64,000 nt of DNA, taken from Anaeramoeba ignava (taxonomy: Eukaryota; Metamonada; Anaeramoebidae). Position numbers and translations under genes: made by a program. The stretch is from the NCBI GenBank assembly GCA_028826165.1, contig JAPDFW010000080.1, positions 275,001 to 339,000 on the forward strand, read 5' to 3'. Shown piece by piece: positions 47,713 to 57,286 of this stretch. Each line of letters starts with the position of its first letter. The stretch's first letter is position 1. The notes below the pieces were generated by a model. The model was not told the origin of the DNA. It was given only the letters and a program-made list of their open reading frames with translations, and did not search any database.

Positions 47713-49476
47713 TTAATTATTAAATTTGTTAATTAATAAATCCAATAAATTTGGATATGTTTGATTTAATTGAAAATAATCAATTGCTCTTACAATTTCA
47801 GGTATTATTTCACCTATAATTTCAATATCTTCTTTAAGTTGATTTGAATAAATCCAATATTCAAATATTTGAAATGATTTATTACTTAATTCACTATAAT
47901 CTGTAACTTTATTAGATTTATCTTCTGTTACAGATAAAAACATTCCTCGATATAATTCACTTCTCATTATTAATATTAATTTAGGAAATTTATATTGTTT
48001 TTCTTTTCTTTCAATAATAAAATCTTTTTCATTTTCATTTAAATAAATTCTTTTCATTGTTTCTTCTATTTTTTCATTGGAATTTATAATTTCTTTAATT
48101 TCAGAATATAATTTTGGATTTATTTTGGAATTATTTGAATAAATCATTTCAAATATTTGATTTGATTCTTTAATTGATTTTTTTGAAATAATTTCTTGAA
48201 GTTTTTCAATTTGATTTTGATTTTGATTTAATCTATATTTCAATATTAATTTATGAGCTTCAATTATTTCTCCATTTTCTGTTTTAAATGAAATATTACA
48301 AAATTCTTTTCTTCCAAATAATTTTATCAAATCTTCTTCAAGATTGGAAAAAGAAGGAGGAGAATAATAAATAAATGAATTGTTAAATCCACAAGAAATA
48401 TGATAATTAGAAATATCTTCATTAAATCTTAATTTAGGAAGTTCAATTTTATTTGGATTTTTATGTAACATTAGATTATCAGTTCCTAATTGACCTGAAG
48501 AATTGATTCCAAATCCAATCATTTTATTGTTTGTTGTTAAAATCAAAGTATGATTGAATCCAACAGAAATTTCAAGAATATCATTATCATTTTCAAATAA
48601 AGGTAAATTCAACTCAGTAAATTTATTTATTTGTTTTTGATGTCCATTATATAAAAAAAACCCACTTGAATAAAGTTTTCTTTTTGGATTTTCATTTTGA
48701 TTTTGATTTTCAATCAACATTATTGAATGGAAATTTCCACATTGAATATCAATTATTTTACCTTTTGGAATATTTTGGATTTTGGTTAATGTTTGGATTT
48801 TTGTTTCATCTTTTGTTGTTTCTCCTAATCCAAGTTGAGCATGTTTATTAAAACCACATCCAAATAATTCTTGATTTGAATTTAAAAGAAAAACAAACTT
48901 GGAGGCATTTCCTGAAAATATTTTAGAAACATTTTTCATCATTAAAATTGGTTTTTTTGCTTTTTTAAGTGTTTTAGAATCAAAACCAAGTTGATTAGAA
49001 AGATTTGAACCAATTCCATAAACATTTTGATTTGAAGTTAATAAATAAATTGAACTATCTCCAGAAACAATATCTTGAATTATTCTATCATTTGAATCTT
49101 CAATTAATGATGAAATATTAATAAATTCTTTTTTATTTTTTGGATTAATATCTTCTCCTTTGGCAAATACATTTCCTTCTATTGTTAAAATAGCTTCATT
49201 TTCCCAACCAACAGTTACTTTTTGAATATTTTCTTCAATTTGGATTTTTTCAGGATTTTGATTTGAATCATTTTCATTTAAATATTCTATTGCTTTTCCA
49301 TTTTTAAAAAGAAAAATTGTTCCAAAATCACTTGTTGAAATTTGTTTAATTTGTTTTTCATTTTCATTTTCATTTTCATTTTCAAATTTAAATTGAATTG
49401 GTTTTATTATTTTATCTGGTTCATTTTTGATAAGTTTTGGTAATTCATTTGAACCAAAAAATAAACAATCATTCAT
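47713..49476 (-). CDS. RCC1-BTB protein, copy A
   Basis: Single exon, 587 residues. RCC1-type repeats fill about residues 1-370 (for example GIGSNLSNQLGFD, GCGFNKHAQLGLGE, GFGINSSGQLGTD), forming a beta-propeller. Two BTB-like segments follow: one at about 385-470 (EFCNISFKTENGEIIEAHKLIL) and one at about 490-585 (KFPKLILIMRSELYRGMF). BTB domains often dimerise and recruit Cullin-3, so an adaptor role is plausible. A short ENEN tract sits near residue 32. Closely similar to copies B and C; it is tandem with B, 81 bases apart on the same strand. Confidence 0.93.
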   Translation of the reverse strand: MNDCLFFGSNELPKLIKNEPDKIIKPIQFKFENENENENEKQIKQISTSDFGTIFLFKNGKAIEYLNENDSNQNPEKIQIEENIQKVTVGWENEAILTIEGNVFAKGEDINPKNKKEFINISSLIEDSNDRIIQDIVSGDSSIYLLTSNQNVYGIGSNLSNQLGFDSKTLKKAKKPILMMKNVSKIFSGNASKFVFLLNSNQELFGCGFNKHAQLGLGETTKDETKIQTLTKIQNIPKGKIIDIQCGNFHSIMLIENQNQNENPKRKLYSSGFFLYNGHQKQINKFTELNLPLFENDNDILEISVGFNHTLILTTNNKMIGFGINSSGQLGTDNLMLHKNPNKIELPKLRFNEDISNYHISCGFNNSFIYYSPPSFSNLEEDLIKLFGRKEFCNISFKTENGEIIEAHKLILKYRLNQNQNQIEKLQEIISKKSIKESNQIFEMIYSNNSKINPKLYSEIKEIINSNEKIEETMKRIYLNENEKDFIIERKEKQYKFPKLILIMRSELYRGMFLSVTEDKSNKVTDYSELSNKSFQIFEYWIYSNQLKEDIEIIGEIIPEIVRAIDYFQLNQTYPNLLDLLINKFNN

Positions 49477-49557
49477 TTTTGAAAAGAAAAAAATGAAAAA
49501 AATAATTTTGAAATTTTAAATTTTGATTTTGATTTTAATTTCAATTTAATTTTAATT

Positions 49558-51336
49558 TTAATTTTGATTTTGATTATTAAATTTATTAATTAATAAATCA
49601 AATAAATTTGGATTTGTTTGATTTAATTGAAAATAATCAATTCCAATTTGAATTTCATTAATGATTTCTTGTGTAATTTGAATTTCATCTTTAATTTGAT
49701 TTGAATAAATCCAATATTCAAATATTTGAAATGATTTATTACTTAATTCACTATAATCTGTAACTTTATTTGATTTATCTTCTGTTACAGATAAAAACAT
49801 TCCTCGATATAATTCACTTCTCATTATTAATATTAATTTTGGAAATTTATATTGTTTTTCTTTTCTTTCAATTATAAAATCATTTTCATTTTCATTTAAA
49901 TAAATTCTTTTCATTGTTTCTTCAATTTTTTCATTTGAATTTATAATTTCTTTAATTTCAGAATATAATTTTGGATTTATTATTCTATTTGAATAAATCA
50001 TTTCAAATATTTGATTTGATTCTTTAATTGATTTTTTTGAAATAATTTGTTGAAGTTTTTCAATTTGATTTTGATTTTGATTTAATCTATATTTCAATAT
50101 TAATTTATGAGCTTTAATTATTTCTCCATTTTTGGTTTTAAATGAAATATCACAAAATTCTTTTCTTCTAAATAATTTTATCAAATCTTCTTCAAGATTG
50201 GAAAAAGAAGGAGAATAATAATAAAGAAATGAATTTTGATATCCACAAGAAACATGATAATTGGAAATATTTTCATTAAATCTTAATTTGGGAAGTTCAA
50301 TTTGAATAGGGATTGATTGATTTTTTGTATCTCCAGTTCCTAATTGACCATAAGAATTACTTCCAAATGCTATTAGTTTTGAATTAGATGTTAAAATCAA
50401 ATTATGCTTATATCCACAAGAAAATTCAAGAATATTATCATCATTTTCAAATAAAGGTGATTTGATTTCAGTAAATTCATAAGTATTTTCATATTTGCCA
50501 AGTCCATTTAAAGTATAGGCACCACATGAATAAAGTTTTCTTTTTGGATTTTCATTTTCATTTTCATTTTCAATCAACATTATTGAATGAAATATTCCAC
50601 ATTGAATATTAATTATTTTACCTTTTGGAATATTTTGGATTTTGGTTAATTTTTGGATATATGTTTCTTTTCTTCTTGTTTCTCCTAATCCAAGTTGACC
50701 ATATTGATTATTTCCGCATCCAAATAATTCTTGATTTGAATTTAAAAGAAAAACATGAGTTGAAGAATTTCCTGAAAATATTCTAGAAACATTTTTCATC
50801 ATTAAAATTGGTTTTTCTGTTTTTTTAAGTGTTTCAAAATCATAACCAAGTTGGCCATTAACATTTAAGCCAATTCCATAAGCATTTTGATTTGAAGTTA
50901 ATAAATAAATTGAACTGAATCCAGAAACAATATCTTCGATTATTCTATCATTTGTATCTTCAATTAATGATGAAATATTGATAAATTCTTTTGGATTTTT
51001 TGGATTAATATCTCTTCCTTTTGCAAATACATTTCCTTCTATTGTTAAAATAGCTTCATTTCCCCAACCAACAGATACTTTTTGAATATTTTCTTCAATT
51101 TGGATTTTTTCAGGATTTTGATTTGAATCATTTTCATTTAAATATTCTATTGCTTTTCCATTTTTAAAAAGGAAAATTGTTCCAAAATCTCCTGTTGGAA
51201 TTTGTTTAATTTGTTTTTCATTTTCATTTTCATTTTCATTTTCAAATTTAAATTTAATTGGTTTTCTTATTTCAAATAATTCATTTTTTAAAAGCTTTGG
51301 TGCATAATTTAAACCAAAAAATAAACAATCATTCAT
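49558..51336 (-). CDS. RCC1-BTB protein, copy B
   Basis: Single exon, 592 residues, the same domain order as copy A. Propeller loops differ (GNNQYGQLGLGETRRKE; GSNSYGQLGTGD), while the BTB block RSELYRGMFLSVTEDK is identical. The C terminus (QIKDEIQITQEIINEIQIGIDYF) differs from A and C and matches the truncated copy at 59,179. No intron. Confidence 0.93.
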   Translation of the reverse strand: MNDCLFFGLNYAPKLLKNELFEIRKPIKFKFENENENENEKQIKQIPTGDFGTIFLFKNGKAIEYLNENDSNQNPEKIQIEENIQKVSVGWGNEAILTIEGNVFAKGRDINPKNPKEFINISSLIEDTNDRIIEDIVSGFSSIYLLTSNQNAYGIGLNVNGQLGYDFETLKKTEKPILMMKNVSRIFSGNSSTHVFLLNSNQELFGCGNNQYGQLGLGETRRKETYIQKLTKIQNIPKGKIINIQCGIFHSIMLIENENENENPKRKLYSCGAYTLNGLGKYENTYEFTEIKSPLFENDDNILEFSCGYKHNLILTSNSKLIAFGSNSYGQLGTGDTKNQSIPIQIELPKLRFNENISNYHVSCGYQNSFLYYYSPSFSNLEEDLIKLFRRKEFCDISFKTKNGEIIKAHKLILKYRLNQNQNQIEKLQQIISKKSIKESNQIFEMIYSNRIINPKLYSEIKEIINSNEKIEETMKRIYLNENENDFIIERKEKQYKFPKLILIMRSELYRGMFLSVTEDKSNKVTDYSELSNKSFQIFEYWIYSNQIKDEIQITQEIINEIQIGIDYFQLNQTNPNLFDLLINKFNNQNQN

Positions 51337-51371
51337 TTTTAAAAAGAAAAAAAATGAAAAAATAAATAATT

Positions 51372-52393
51372 TTAATTTTCTTTTTTTTTTTGAAGATGTT
51401 TGGGAGAAAGTAATTCTTTTGAAGAAGAATAAGAAGTTGATGAAGAATAAAGATCTTCTTTTTCTTCTGGAAGAACATATAGTTTTGCCAGATCTGGATT
51501 TAAAATAGTTGACAAAACTTGATTTGAAATTTGAATAATTTCCAATTTAGAATAACCAGATAATTTTGATAATATTTTGACCAATTTTGGATTAAAAATA
51601 TTTAAAATCAATGATGCAGCTGTAATGATTGAAGCACCAATTAGAGAATATTTTGTTTGACATAACATTACCAACAATGTTTTGTGACAGAATATCAGGT
51701 TGTTAATATCAACACAAAGTTGAAAAAAATCATTTTCTTTTACAAAATCAAATTTCAAACAATAAAGAAATATTTCAATAAAATCTAATGGAATTAAAAT
51801 ATTCACTTTAAAAGAAAGAGTAGTTAATATTTTAAGCTCGGAATCTTCAATTTGTTTTTTTGTAAAAGAGAATACTGAAGCATTTTGAATTTCTTCAATT
51901 TTCAAAAAATCAACATCATTCCTCTTTTTAATATTTTTTTTTTTGATCCACAAAAAAAGAAATGGAAAAAAATTTTGATTTGTTTTTACTTTTTTGGATT
52001 TGGATAAAATTTTTTTGGTTTTTTTCATACTTTGCTTGCTATTTGAAGACAAGATAAACTTCTTAAGCAAATCCAAACTGGACTTATATTTTCAACTTCA
52101 ACAATTTCTCCTTGAAAATATTTCCTCAAGTAATAAATTAATAAAATTAAAGCAATATGTGTTGTTTTTGTTTCTAGATTTTTTTTTCTTGAAAATATTT
52201 GAATAAATTCAATAATTTTTTTTGTTGGAAGAATAATTGGTTGTTCAGCTAAATAATCTTCAACAATTTTATTAAATTCTACAAAAAATAATTCTTCTTG
52301 ATTTTTTAAATTTTCAAGTAATTGATTCATTTCTAATCCATTGAAACTTGTGTTAAATTTTATTTTTTTTCTAAAATCACTTTCACTTTCCAT
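51372..52393 (-). CDS. Cyclin-like protein
   Basis: Two exons: complement(52031..52393) and complement(51372..51923), 304 residues. The intron GTATGA...TAAAAAG splits the cyclin signature: exon 1 ends LSCLQIASK and exon 2 continues RNDVDFLKIEEIQ, then FTKKQIEDSELKILTTLSFKV, the usual start of the fifth cyclin helix. A second cyclin fold half follows (LIGASIITAASLIL). The C terminus is Ser- and Lys-rich. It looks like a cyclin A/B-type box that would bind a CDK, but no destruction box or MRAIL patch is clear, so the subclass is open. Confidence 0.82.
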
Positions 52394-52690
52394 TTAGATT
52401 CCAAAAAAAAAGAAATGATTTGAATAAAAAGAAAAAAATGAAAAAAAAAATTTTTTTTTGATCTTTTTTTTAAATTGATCCAAAAACAATTTTTTATTTG
52501 AAATTTTCCTGAAAACAAAAAAAAAATTGAAGATTGGGAATTTAAAAGAAAAATTTTGATCAAATAAACAAAATCTTTTTTTGATCTTGTTTTGTTTTGT
52601 TTTCAAAATTGTTAATGTCAAAAAAAAAAATAAAAAAAATATTGTTTCAAAATTCATTTTTTTTCTTTTCAAACTAACAAAAATTTAAAC
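52394..52690. promoter_or_regulatory. Divergent region, cyclin / coiled-coil gene
   Basis: 297 bases between head-to-head starts; A- and T-runs only. Apparent short open frames here are homopolymer artefacts. Confidence 0.35.
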
Positions 52691-55201
52691 ATGATAATAA
52701 TTCATTTACAAAAAATTAAAGGAATTGAACAATTAATCAACTCAAAAGAAACTAATTTTTTTCTTCAAATCGAAGCACTTTTTCAATCTCAAATTTTTTA
52801 TTCACAAGAAATTGAAATTGAAAACAATAAAAAAGAGCAATTATTAGATATTCTTTTTCAATTTAAGGAGAAAAATCAAAAATTAAATTCAAAAGAAAAA
52901 ATAAAATTATCTTTTTTCTTCAAAAATGAATCAAAAAATGAAGAAAATTCAAATTATCAAAAATTTGGAAAAATTAAAATTCCATTTAAAAAATTTATTC
53001 AAACAAAACAAAATCAACAATTTTATTCAATTAATATTTCTAATAAATTGAAAGAATTTCTAAATTCAATTGAAGTACAAATTTTAACAAGAATTCAATT
53101 TGGAAATCAAAATCAAAATCAAAATCAATTTGAAAATGAAAATCAATTTGAAAATCAATTTGAAAATCAAAATGAAAATGGAAATCAATTTGAAAATCAA
53201 AATCAAAATCAATTTGAAAATCAATTTGAAAATCAATTTGAAAATCAATTTGAAAATCAATTTGAAAATCAATTTGAAAATCAATTTGAAAATCAATTTG
53301 AAAATCAATTTGAAAATCAATTTGGAAATCAATTTGGAAATAAATTTGAAAATCAAAATCAAAATCAAAATCAAAATCAAAATCAATTTGAAAATGAAAA
53401 TCAAAATCAAAATCAATTTGGAAATAAATTTGAAAATCAAAATAAAAATCAATTTGAAAATCAAAATCAAAATCAAAATCAAAATCAAAATCAAAATCAA
53501 AATCAAAATCAAAATCAAAATCAATTTGAAAATGAAAATCAATTTGGAAATGAAAATCAAAATCAAAATCAAAATCAAAATCAAAATCAAAATCAAAATC
53601 AATTTGAAAATCAAAATCAAAATCAAAATCAATTTGGAAATGAAAATCAAAATCAAAATCAAAATCAAAATCAAAATCAAAATCAAAATCAAAATCAAAA
53701 TCAAAATCAAAATCAAAATGAAAATCAATTTGAAAATCAAAATCAAAATCAATTTGGAAATGAAAATCAAAATCAAAATCAAAATCAAAATCAAAATCAA
53801 AATCAAAATCAAAATCAAAATCAAAATCAAAATCAAAATCAAAATCAAAATCAAAATCAAAATCAAAATCAAAATCAAAATCAATTTGGAAATCAATTTG
53901 AAAATCTAGATAAAATGGAAATAATTCTTCACTTCAAAAATATTCAAAAATTTATATCAAATGATTATAAAAAATTCAAATTAAAATATGAACTCAAAAT
54001 TCTTGATACAATCAAATCTGTGAAAATTGGAAAAATTCATTTATTAAATCCTCACAAAACAGAAATCTCAAATGAAAACTCAAGAAGAAAATTTGAATTT
54101 TTAATTCCAAAAAATGAATTGATGATAAACATTTTTAAAAAATCTCAATTACTTATTTTTCTTTCAGATTCTCAAAATCAAAATTTTGCCATTTCAACTG
54201 TTGTTCTCAAAGATTTTTTTTTCCAAAAAAATCAAAAATCAATTTATTCAAATCAAAAAATGATTCAATGTTTTAGTTTCAATTATGAAAATGAAGAATT
54301 AAAAAGAATTTGTTGGATTGAAATCGAAATTATTGTTAAAAGAAATAATCAATTTATAAATAATCTTCAAAATGCAAATAAAGAAAAAAGGTTCTTTTTG
54401 CAAAATAATTTTTCCAAATTGAAAAAACTTCAAAACAATGAAGAAAAACGAAATGAGATTCATTTTAAAAATATTTGGGAATTAGAAATTTGGAAAATCA
54501 ATCAAAAAATTCATTTTTATAAAGATTTCAAACAAAAAGAACAATTCTTTCTCAAAAAAATCCAAAATGAATGGAATTTTCTTCAAAATCAAGAACTTGA
54601 AGAAATTCAATCAAATTATAATCATTTAATTATTTCAAGAGATTTAATCAAACAAAAATTAAAAGAAATTAATCAACAAATTATTACATTTAAAAAAATC
54701 CATCAAAATATTCAAACCAAAAAAGAAATTAAAATCAAAAAATGCCAAGAAATCATTCAAAAAAAGTTAGATAATTTCCAAAAAGAAATTAATGAATTGA
54801 AAATCAATTCAATAGATTATCAAAAAAAAGAAAAAATCTCTTCCAAAAATTTACAAATTTTAGAAAATCAAGAAAAAGATTTGATTGAAAAAATTAATCA
54901 ATTCCAAAAAGAAAATCAATTCCAAAAAGATTCACTTGAAAATTTAAGAACAGAAAACGATTCATTAATAGAAAATTTAGAAGAAATTGAAAAAGAAAAA
55001 AAGGAAATTCAATCAAAAATTGAAATGAAAAAATTGAGAATTCAAGAAATCAAATTGAAAACAAAAAAGGAACAAGAAAAAGAACAAGTTGAATTTGAAA
55101 TTAAAAAAGAAATTGGCAAATTAAATCAAATTAGAAAAGAAAATAATTTTGAATCCAATTTTTCAATATTGAAAGAAATGTTTAATGATTTAAAAAAATA
55201 A
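52691..55201 (+). CDS. C2-like and coiled-coil protein with giant Asn/Gln tract
   Basis: Single exon, 836 residues. Residues about 1-136 are a beta-rich module (MIIIHLQKIKGIEQL to SIEVQILTRIQF), and a second similar module lies at about 410-560 (MEIILHFKNIQKFI to CWIEIEIIVKRNN); both look C2-like, tentatively. Between them, residues about 137-405 are almost only Asn, Gln, Phe and Glu: NQ pairs and FENQ tetrads coded by CAAAAT and CAATTTGAAAAT repeats. Residues about 560-836 are a long Lys/Glu/Gln coiled coil. I cannot assign a named family; CEP120-like C2/coiled-coil centriole proteins are one analogy only. Divergent from the cyclin. Confidence 0.75.
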   Translation: MIIIHLQKIKGIEQLINSKETNFFLQIEALFQSQIFYSQEIEIENNKKEQLLDILFQFKEKNQKLNSKEKIKLSFFFKNESKNEENSNYQKFGKIKIPFKKFIQTKQNQQFYSINISNKLKEFLNSIEVQILTRIQFGNQNQNQNQFENENQFENQFENQNENGNQFENQNQNQFENQFENQFENQFENQFENQFENQFENQFENQFENQFGNQFGNKFENQNQNQNQNQNQFENENQNQNQFGNKFENQNKNQFENQNQNQNQNQNQNQNQNQNQNQFENENQFGNENQNQNQNQNQNQNQNQFENQNQNQNQFGNENQNQNQNQNQNQNQNQNQNQNQNQNENQFENQNQNQFGNENQNQNQNQNQNQNQNQNQNQNQNQNQNQNQNQNQNQNQNQFGNQFENLDKMEIILHFKNIQKFISNDYKKFKLKYELKILDTIKSVKIGKIHLLNPHKTEISNENSRRKFEFLIPKNELMINIFKKSQLLIFLSDSQNQNFAISTVVLKDFFFQKNQKSIYSNQKMIQCFSFNYENEELKRICWIEIEIIVKRNNQFINNLQNANKEKRFFLQNNFSKLKKLQNNEEKRNEIHFKNIWELEIWKINQKIHFYKDFKQKEQFFLKKIQNEWNFLQNQELEEIQSNYNHLIISRDLIKQKLKEINQQIITFKKIHQNIQTKKEIKIKKCQEIIQKKLDNFQKEINELKINSIDYQKKEKISSKNLQILENQEKDLIEKINQFQKENQFQKDSLENLRTENDSLIENLEEIEKEKKEIQSKIEMKKLRIQEIKLKTKKEQEKEQVEFEIKKEIGKLNQIRKENNFESNFSILKEMFNDLKK

Positions 55202-55251
55202 TTTTTCATTTTTAATTTTTCATTTTTTTCTTTTTAAAACTTTTATATAAA

Positions 55252-56738
55252 ATGAAAAATTATTTAAATTTAGAAAAACTTTCAAATGATTTAAAAAATT
55301 TATTTCAAAATCAAAATCAAAATCAAAATCAAAATGAAAGTTATTTTGATTTTGAAATAATTTGTGAGCAAAATGAAATTTCATTTAAAACTCATAAATC
55401 AATTCTTTCTTCGAGAAGTCATTATTTTAAATCTCTTTTTAAATCTAAAATGAAAGAATATCAAGAAAATAAATTAATTCTAAAAGATGTTTCAAGTTCA
55501 ATTCTATTTCCAATTTTGAATTATTTTTATTCAGGAAAGATTGAAATTAATTTAGAAAATGCAATTCAAATTTTAATTTTTTCATCAAAATATTTAATTG
55601 ATGAATTAATTGAAACTTGCTCAAAATTTATTAAAAAGAATTTTAAATTTGAAATTGCTGTTGATATTCTTAAATTATCTGAATCAATGAACTTAAATAA
55701 ATTATTAGATTATTCTTATCAATTTATTTTTGAAAATTTTAAAGAATTTATTAAAACTCCATTTTTTCTTGAACTTGAAGAAAATCATTTAAAATCAATA
55801 TTATTAAATGATGAAATTCCAACAAATGAATTTGAAACGTTTCAATCAATAATAAAATGGGGAAAACATAAATCAAATATTAATCAAGAAAAACTTGAAA
55901 AAGAAGAAAAAGAAAAATTACAAAATCAAATTTCAAATCTTATTGATAAAATAAGATTTATTGATTTTTCAAAACAAGAACTTAAAGATATTTTACAAGA
56001 AGAATTAATTCCAAATCAAATTTCACAAAAATTAATTCAATTCAAAAAACTTCAAAATGAACAAGAAAATGAAAAAAATTAAAAGAATTTATTGAAAAAG
56101 AAAATCAAAATTCATTCATTTTCAAACCAAGAATAAGATTAGGTTCAGAAATTGTTAAAGATCGAGAACATATCAAGAAATTAAAAGAATGGATAAATGA
56201 TAATGAATTCTTTTCCAAAATGAAAAAAGGATTTTCAGCAAAAAGAGATGGATTTGATTCTCAAAATTGGCATTCAATTTGTGATAATAAAGGAAAAACA
56301 TTAGTTATTATCAAAACAAAACAAAATTTTATTTTTGGAGGATTTACTTCAGTTGGATGGACAAATGATAAATCAAAGTGGAGAGAAGATGATAGAATCA
56401 TATTCAGAAGTGTTGGATTTATTTCAGATTCAAATGCATTTATTTTTTCATTAAGAAATGATAAAAATGATAGAAAATCAGAAAAATTTACAATTAAAAA
56501 AGGAAAAGAAGAATTTGCAATTTATTATGGTTTAGAAGAAGGTCCAACTTTTGGTAAATATGGAGATGGAGATGCTGAATTTTGTTTTTATGATAGTTTA
56601 CAAGGATATTATTCTAATTTTGGATATTGTTACAATCTTCCTAAAGGAATTAAATGGAATACAAATGAATCTAAAGATTATTTAGCTGGTTCTTATGATG
56701 ACTGGATTGTTGATGAACTTGAGACTTATTTCATTTAA
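55252..56738 (+). pseudogene. BTB-BACK-TLDc copy 1, frameshifted
   Basis: Nearly identical to the intact copy at 59,556. Residues 1-276 encode a BTB domain (about 25-135, ISFKTHKSILSSRSHYFKSL) and BACK region, then stop at 56,080-56,082. The sequence downstream to 56,738 continues in another frame and encodes the whole TLDc domain (ENEFFSKM-like start, GFSAKRDGFDSQNWH, FGGFTSVGW, ending ELETYFI). The difference from copy 2 is one A: the run at 56,072-56,078 has seven A's where copy 2 has eight. It is therefore either a very young pseudogene, two ORFs, or a homopolymer consensus error. TLDc proteins are linked to oxidative-stress protection and V-ATPase binding in animals. Confidence 0.85.
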
Positions 56739-56835
56739 TAACAAAATCAAAATAAATCAAAATTAAATTAATTATTTAAATAATGTAGTTTTAAAATTTA
56801 AAAATTAAATAAAATAAAATAATTAAATAATTAAA

Positions 56836-56915
56836 GCTCAGGTAGCTCAGTAGAGGGAAAAGAGCGAGTCAAATCAAAAACGACTTTGTCGCAGGTTCAA
56901 GTCCTGCCCTGAGCA
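56836..56915 (+). tRNA. tRNA-like gene with enlarged D and anticodon loops
   Basis: Perfect 7-bp acceptor stem GCTCAGG / CCTGAGC, D stem GCTC/GAGC, T arm GCAGG-TTCAAGT-CCTGC and discriminator A. Total 80 bases. The D loop is 13 bases. The anticodon stem pairs GAGTC with GACTT (one G-T pair), leaving an 11-base loop AAATCAAAAAC instead of 7. If the only T is U33, the anticodon would be CAA (Leu), but the short variable region argues against tRNA-Leu. It may be a tRNA pseudogene, carry a very small intron, or be genuinely unusual. Downstream T-runs could terminate Pol III. Confidence 0.6.
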
Positions 56916-57023
56916 ATTTATTAATTTGATTATTAATTTGATTATTATTTTTATTCAAAAAGAAAAGAAAATTCGGACATTTTTGTTTTTGGATCAATTT
57001 TCTTTTTAATTTTGAATTTAATT

Positions 57024-57254
57024 TTAAAAAATCAGACATTTTTGTTTTTGTTTCTTATTTTCTTTTAATTCTTTTTCTTTCAATTCTTGTTCTTTTGATT
57101 CTTTTTCTTTTGATTTTTTTTCTTTTTGTTCTTGTTCTTTTGATTCTTGTTCTTTTAATTCTTTTTCTTTCAATTCTTTTTCTTTTAATTCTTTTTCTTT
57201 TAATTCTTTTTCTTTTAATTCTTTTTCTTTCAATTCTTTTTCTTTTAATTTTTT

Positions 57255-57286
<32 letters not shown>

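Noticed and set aside
53084-53909. Open frames on both strands opposite the NQ tract (LILILI, KIKIKI)
   Set aside because: Shadow frames of the CAAAAT hexamer repeat within the real plus-strand gene.
56836-56915. Selenocysteine tRNA (TCA in the loop)
   Set aside because: Length 80 with a 7-bp acceptor and a short variable region does not fit the long extra arm and extended acceptor of tRNA-Sec.
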